Shown: piece after piece, positions 35,217-38,308 of the stretch | Numbering within the stretch: position 1 is the first letter of the stretch | Layout of the letters: every line of letters begins with the position of its first letter | Source: Flavobacteriaceae bacterium | Lineage (GTDB): Bacteria > Bacteroidota > Bacteroidia > Flavobacteriales > Flavobacteriaceae | Direction: 5' to 3' | Length of the DNA: 38,308 nt | Assembly (NCBI GenBank): GCA_021647985.1 | Contig: JAKITQ010000029.1 | Span: 1 to 38,308 of the forward strand | The notes under the pieces: model-generated | Told to the model about the DNA's origin: nothing | The model's database searches: none | What the model saw: the letters and a program-made list of their open reading frames with translations, nothing else | Position numbers and translations under genes: made by a program

Positions 35217-36329
35217 ATGTCAAAATTTATAGAACTAGGTATTCAAAAGCCTTATATACAAGCCTTAAAAGAACTTGGTATTCATGAACCTACTGAAATT
35301 CAAGAAAAAACAATACCTGTTTTATTGGAAACAAGTACAGATTTTATTGGTTTAGCACAAACAGGTACAGGTAAAACAGCTGCTTTCGGATTGCCAATTC
35401 TTCATCATATAGATGTTAACAATTCAGCAGTACAAACCTTGATTTTATCGCCTACACGTGAATTGGCTCAGCAAATTAAAAAGCAGTTATTTAAAATGAC
35501 TAAATATGTGGAAGACAAAATTTTTGTTGAAGCTGTTTATGGTGGTGAAAAAATTGAAAAACAAATAAATAATTTAAAAAGAACTACACATATTATAGTT
35601 GCAACTCCTGGTAGGTTGGTAGATTTGATAGAAAGGGGTGATGTACAATTGGATCAAGTTAAAATCTTGGTTTTGGATGAGGCCGATGAAATGTTGAGCA
35701 TGGGTTTCAAACTTGAACTAAATAGAATACTAAAGTATACCGGAAAAGCCAAAAACACTTGGCTTTTTTCTGCAACAATGCCTGAAGAAATTAAGCAAAT
35801 AATTAAAAAATATATGTCACCAAATGCAATTCAAGTTGAAGTAAATAAAAATGCTATGGTGAATGCAAATATTACACATCAATTTATTAAAACATCTATT
35901 AAAAGTAAAATTGATGTTATTATTAATTTTTTGGAGGAACATGAAGAAGAAAGAGGTATTATATTTTGTAGAACAAAAGCGGGAACACAAAATTTAACCC
36001 ATATATTAAAAGAAGAGGGATTTTCAGTGGGTGCTCTTGAAGGAGATATGCAACAAAAAGATCGCGATAAGGTAATGCGAGCCTTTAAAAATAAGAGTTT
36101 ACAAGTATTGATATCTACAGATGTTTCGGCCAGAGGTATTGATGTAAGTAATTTAGCATATGTTATTCATCATCAATTGCCTGAAAAAATGGAGTACTAT
36201 ACCCATAGAAGTGGTAGAACAGCAAGAGCTGGTAAAAGAGGTTTTTCGATTGCCTTGGTACTGCCACATGAATTAGATAAAATTCATGATATTGAAAATA
36301 AACTAGGAATTTTGTTTCGAGAAAAATAA
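35217..36329 (+). CDS. Minimal DEAD-box RNA helicase
   Basis: A 370-residue ATP-dependent RNA helicase with the full set of motifs: Q motif PTEIQ (25-29), I AQTGTGKT (47-54), Ia PTRELAQQ (79-86), II DEAD (154-157), III SAT (185-187), V STDVSARGIDV and VI HRSGRTARAG. It stops just after motif VI plus a short helix (IENKLGILFREK), so it consists of the two RecA domains only. The RNA-binding C-terminal extension found in DeaD/CsdA or RhlE-type proteins is absent. Such core-only proteins exist in Bacteroidota; the target RNA is then set by partners. A role in ribosome assembly, mRNA turnover or cold adaptation is inferred from the family. Confidence 0.93.
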   Translation: MSKFIELGIQKPYIQALKELGIHEPTEIQEKTIPVLLETSTDFIGLAQTGTGKTAAFGLPILHHIDVNNSAVQTLILSPTRELAQQIKKQLFKMTKYVEDKIFVEAVYGGEKIEKQINNLKRTTHIIVATPGRLVDLIERGDVQLDQVKILVLDEADEMLSMGFKLELNRILKYTGKAKNTWLFSATMPEEIKQIIKKYMSPNAIQVEVNKNAMVNANITHQFIKTSIKSKIDVIINFLEEHEEERGIIFCRTKAGTQNLTHILKEEGFSVGALEGDMQQKDRDKVMRAFKNKSLQVLISTDVSARGIDVSNLAYVIHHQLPEKMEYYTHRSGRTARAGKRGFSIALVLPHELDKIHDIENKLGILFREK

Positions 36330-36393
36330 AGTAATTATTAGTCTAATTGTTTAATAGTTATATAATTAGATGAATACTTTAGAATTTAATTAC

Positions 36394-36418
36394 CACCTCA
36401 GATGAGTGTTTTTTTTAC
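36394..36418 (+). terminator. Possible weak terminator after the DEAD-box gene
   Basis: CTCA (36397-36400) and TGAG (about 36403-36406) form a short stem, extendable with a bulge, followed by a run of eight or more T. The stem is too short for confidence; the T run and position, 65 bases after the stop, are the support. Confidence 0.3.
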
Positions 36419-36452
36419 CTATATATTTCCTAAATTAGTTACTAAATAATGA

Positions 36453-36543
36453 GAATTAAATATTAGATTTGAAAAGGCATCAGATGTTGCGTCAGGAGAT
36501 TATATTTATGTGGAGCAATGGCATAATTCTGGAGGTTTATAAA
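36453..36543 (+). pseudogene. Short coding remnant, C-terminal end of an unknown protein
   Basis: After a TGA at 36450-36452 a frame runs to a TAA at 36541-36543 and reads ELNIRFEKASDVASG, then DYIYVEQWHNSGGL. The composition (aromatic and acidic residues, normal codon choice) is protein-like, unlike the AT-rich spacers around it, but there is no start codon in a sensible place. I read it as the tail of a decayed gene at the edge of the carbohydrate-related region. The family is not recognised. Confidence 0.3.
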
Positions 36544-36581
36544 AAATTAATATTGTTTTAAATATTAACAAATTAAATAAA

Positions 36582-37769
36582 ATGAGAATTATTATTTGGC
36601 TGGCAATGTTTTGTGTTCTTTTAACAGTAAGTTTTTCATTCTTAATTAAGGAAAATAAACCTTCAATGAACTCCATGGATTCAATAACATTTACTAAACA
36701 TGTGATACATGATACATTTATTTCTGAAGGTGTAGCAGTTGGTGATGTAAATCGGGATGGATTAAAAGATATCATCGCGAATTTTTATTGGTTTGAAGCT
36801 CCCGAGTGGAAAGTACATGAAATTCAAAAACCTCAAAACTATGATTTTACAAAAGGATACAGCAATTCATTTTTAAATTATACGATGGATGTTAATTTTG
36901 ATGGTTGGCTAGATTTTATCTTTATAGGTTTTCCAGGTGAAGAAGTTTATTGGTTTGAAAATCCAAAAGGTAAAGAAGTATATTGGACTAAACATCTTAT
37001 TGACTCCAATGCCTGTAATGAATCACCAATGTTTGTTGATATTGATGATAATGGAAGAATGGATTTGGTTTTTGGTAATGAAAATACAGGAACAATGATG
37101 TGGCTTCGTTCTCCAGACTCTAAAAATGATCTTGATTGGACTCCAATTCCTATCAGTAAAATCAATTCCCCTGGAACTAAAAAATATGACCATGGGCTCG
37201 GATATGGAGATGTAAATAATGATGGTAGAAATGATATTATTATCACACATGGCTGGTGGGAAGCTCCATTAGACCGTAAACAAGTGCCTTGGAGATTTCA
37301 TAAAACAGACTTTGGAAAACCTTGTTCACAGATGTATGTGTATGATTTTGATAGGGATGGAGATAATGATATTATTTCAGCCTCAGCGCATAAGTTTGGT
37401 ATTTGGTGGCATGAAAATATTTCAAACAGAGATGATCCAGGTTTTTCACGACATCTTATTGATAGTACTTTTTCTCAAACACACGGACTTGCTTTTACCG
37501 ACATGAATAAAGATGGTTTACCAGATATTATTACAGGAAAACGCTTTTTTGCACATCAAGGAAAAGATCCAGGCGGGTTAGATCCAGCTGTTTTATATTG
37601 GTATGAATTACAAATGGATGAAGATAATAATCCATCTTGGATTCCTCATTTGATTGATGATAATTCTGGAGCTGGTTTGCAAGTTGTAATTGATGATCTT
37701 AATAACGACGGCAAGCTGGATATTATCAATTCTAATAAAAAGGGTGTTATTTACTTTTTGCAAGATTAG
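36582..37769 (+). CDS. Secreted FG-GAP/VCBS-repeat protein
   Basis: The 395-residue product has an N-terminal hydrophobic export segment (IIIWLAMFCVLLTVSFSFLI) and at least seven Ca-binding DxNxDGxxD-type loops: DVNRDGLKDI, DVNFDGWLDF, DIDDNGRMDL, DVNNDGRNDI, DFDRDGDNDI, DMNKDGLPDI and DLNNDGKLDI. They alternate with strands containing WFE/WHE motifs and form an integrin-like beta-propeller. No catalytic domain is visible. Proteins of this kind lie in polysaccharide-utilisation regions of Bacteroidota and are thought to bind glycans or support adhesion. It is flanked by gene remnants on both sides and followed by a large palindrome. Confidence 0.88.
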   Translation: MRIIIWLAMFCVLLTVSFSFLIKENKPSMNSMDSITFTKHVIHDTFISEGVAVGDVNRDGLKDIIANFYWFEAPEWKVHEIQKPQNYDFTKGYSNSFLNYTMDVNFDGWLDFIFIGFPGEEVYWFENPKGKEVYWTKHLIDSNACNESPMFVDIDDNGRMDLVFGNENTGTMMWLRSPDSKNDLDWTPIPISKINSPGTKKYDHGLGYGDVNNDGRNDIIITHGWWEAPLDRKQVPWRFHKTDFGKPCSQMYVYDFDRDGDNDIISASAHKFGIWWHENISNRDDPGFSRHLIDSTFSQTHGLAFTDMNKDGLPDIITGKRFFAHQGKDPGGLDPAVLYWYELQMDEDNNPSWIPHLIDDNSGAGLQVVIDDLNNDGKLDIINSNKKGVIYFLQD

Positions 37770-37774
37770 GATTT

Positions 37775-37818
37775 TTAACTAAACCACTATGAACTAAAGT
37801 TCATAGTGGTTTAGTTAA
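37775..37818. terminator. Perfect 21-bp-arm palindrome, probable terminator
   Basis: Bases 37775-37795 are the exact reverse complement of 37798-37818, with two unpaired A in the centre. The hairpin starts five bases after the VCBS gene stop, which suits a terminator, but the T run after it is weak (TTAATTTACTG). The length and perfection are unusual for a terminator, so a DNA-level role such as a protein-binding site or recombination remnant is possible. Confidence 0.55.
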
Positions 37819-37819
37819 T

Positions 37820-37836
37820 TTACTGAATTTCAGTAA
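37820..37836. repeat. Perfect short palindrome TTACTGAA-T-TTCAGTAA
   Basis: Eight-base arms with a single central T form a 17-bp dyad, right next to the longer palindrome. Size and symmetry fit an operator for a dimeric regulator of the glycosidase side, but there is no regulator gene in view. Confidence 0.35.
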
Positions 37837-37938
37837 TATATGCATGGTTTTATAAATTAATTTTTAATAATTAACCACTAAACGGGTTGAAATAATGTTA
37901 TAAAAATTGCTAAGGTAAATACTCGAAAAGGGGCATGA

Positions 37939-38076
37939 AAAACAGACGTTACCCTCCACGACGTTAATGAAGATGGTAAATTGGGTCTAATTGTAAACAA
38001 TATTAACAAACTCGCATTTATTTATGAAAACCTTTCCGATGATCAATCAAAAAATGAAGGCAACATTTATTTCTAA
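37939..38076 (+). pseudogene. Remnant of a VCBS / ASPIC-UnbV type protein
   Basis: A frame opening after a TGA at 37936-37938 reads DVTLHDVNEDGKLGLIVNN, then INKLAFIYEN and a tail to a TAA at 38074-38076. The DVNEDG...LIVNN...AFIYEN pattern is the repeat of FG-GAP/ASPIC-UnbV proteins found beside SusC/SusD genes. One repeat and a C-terminal tail are all that remain, there is no start codon, and a key Asp of the Ca loop is replaced (DGKLGL). It is a fragment of a lost paralogue, distinct from the intact gene upstream. Confidence 0.5.
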
Positions 38077-38089
38077 CATTTAATACATT

Positions 38090-38308
38090 ATGAAAATGAA
38101 AATTAGGATATTATTTACGATGGTCGTCATTTTTTCGATCAGTCAAAAAACTTGGTCTCAGAATAAAAAATCTTTGGGATTCATGGCGGTTGTTAAAACG
38201 GTGGAAAGCCCCTATGCCAAACTTAAAGGAGTTGATATAACTGATATTACTTGGACTGATGGGTTCTGGAAAGACCGGGTAGATCTGGTTCGTAACATTA
38301 CCATTCCT
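38090..38308 (+). CDS. 5' end of a secreted GH127-like glycoside hydrolase (cut by window)
   Basis: The first 73 residues are seen: a signal peptide (MKMKIRILFTMVVIFSISQ, cleavage near TWSQ) and a mature start that contains DITWTDGFWKDRVDLVRN, the N-terminal hallmark of DUF1680 / GH127-family proteins (beta-L-arabinofuranosidase and relatives). The catalytic domain lies outside the window, so family is likely and substrate open. The gene follows the palindromes and fragment above and would make this edge part of a polysaccharide-degradation locus. Confidence 0.65.
   Translation, partial: MKMKIRILFTMVVIFSISQKTWSQNKKSLGFMAVVKTVESPYAKLKGVDITDITWTDGFWKDRVDLVRNITIP

Larger units (their letters stand above)
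37770..38089. other. Spacer with two palindromes and a gene remnant
   Basis: This 320-base stretch between the VCBS protein and the glycosidase holds the long palindrome at 37775-37818, a second palindrome at 37820-37836, and a decayed VCBS/ASPIC-like fragment at 37939-38076. No intact gene is present. Confidence 0.6.

Overview
The window is low-GC DNA from a Bacteroidota bacterium, most likely a marine or soil member of the Flavobacteriaceae. The grounds are an AT-rich genome with A-rich leaders in place of strong Shine-Dalgarno sites, several exact matches to the Flavobacterium/Bacteroides -7 promoter element (TAnnTTTG), a CzcA-type pump fused to an outer-membrane factor, many secreted beta-propeller proteins, and protein sequences of flavobacterial type throughout. 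No rRNA, tRNA, CRISPR array, prophage or intact insertion sequence was seen.

Layout. 1-545: the end of an unrecognised ORF and a 5'-truncated gene remnant. 572-1858 (-): secreted M19 dipeptidase. 2241-6926 (+): a four-gene leu-type operon, leuC-leuD-(cimA-like)-leuB, closed by a strong terminator. 7104-8621 (+): SF2 helicase. 8690-8874: a small palindromic element with IS1380-like termini (MITE candidate). 8878-10119 (-): YbdG-type mechanosensitive channel. 10276-16307 (+): heavy-metal efflux operon with a His-rich small exported protein, a 1445-aa CzcA pump fused to a TolC/CzcC-like factor, and a CzcB lipoprotein adaptor. 16507-22889 (+): secreted LolA-like protein, sortilin-type propeller, S9 peptidase and DUF423 membrane protein, the first two followed by hairpin terminators. 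22886-24139 (-): glycosyltransferase. 24269-28848: a complete cyanophycin set (synthetase, divergent cyanophycinase, isoaspartyl dipeptidase). 28907-31870 (-): RluE and topoisomerase III. 32172-34266 (-): secreted esterase and a small membrane protein. 34450-36329 (+): DUF2461 protein and a minimal DEAD-box helicase. 36453-38308: a polysaccharide-utilisation-like edge with VCBS/FG-GAP protein, decayed gene fragments, two perfect palindromes and the start of a GH127-like glycosidase.

How the genes work together. The leu-type operon carries in the LeuA position a protein that resembles Leptospira citramalate synthase, including its pyruvate-pocket residues. LeuCD and LeuB can also act on the methyl analogues, so the operon could encode pyruvate + acetyl-CoA to 2-oxobutyrate for isoleucine as well as, or instead of, leucine synthesis. 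The cyanophycin genes give synthesis from Asp and Arg, depolymerisation to beta-Asp-Arg, and dipeptide cleavage: a closed nitrogen-storage cycle in a presumed heterotroph. The Czc operon gives a tripartite divalent-metal exporter in which pump and outer-membrane factor are translated as one chain with a signal-peptide-like joint.

Limits: all family assignments come from reading motifs and from memory of families; no search was run.
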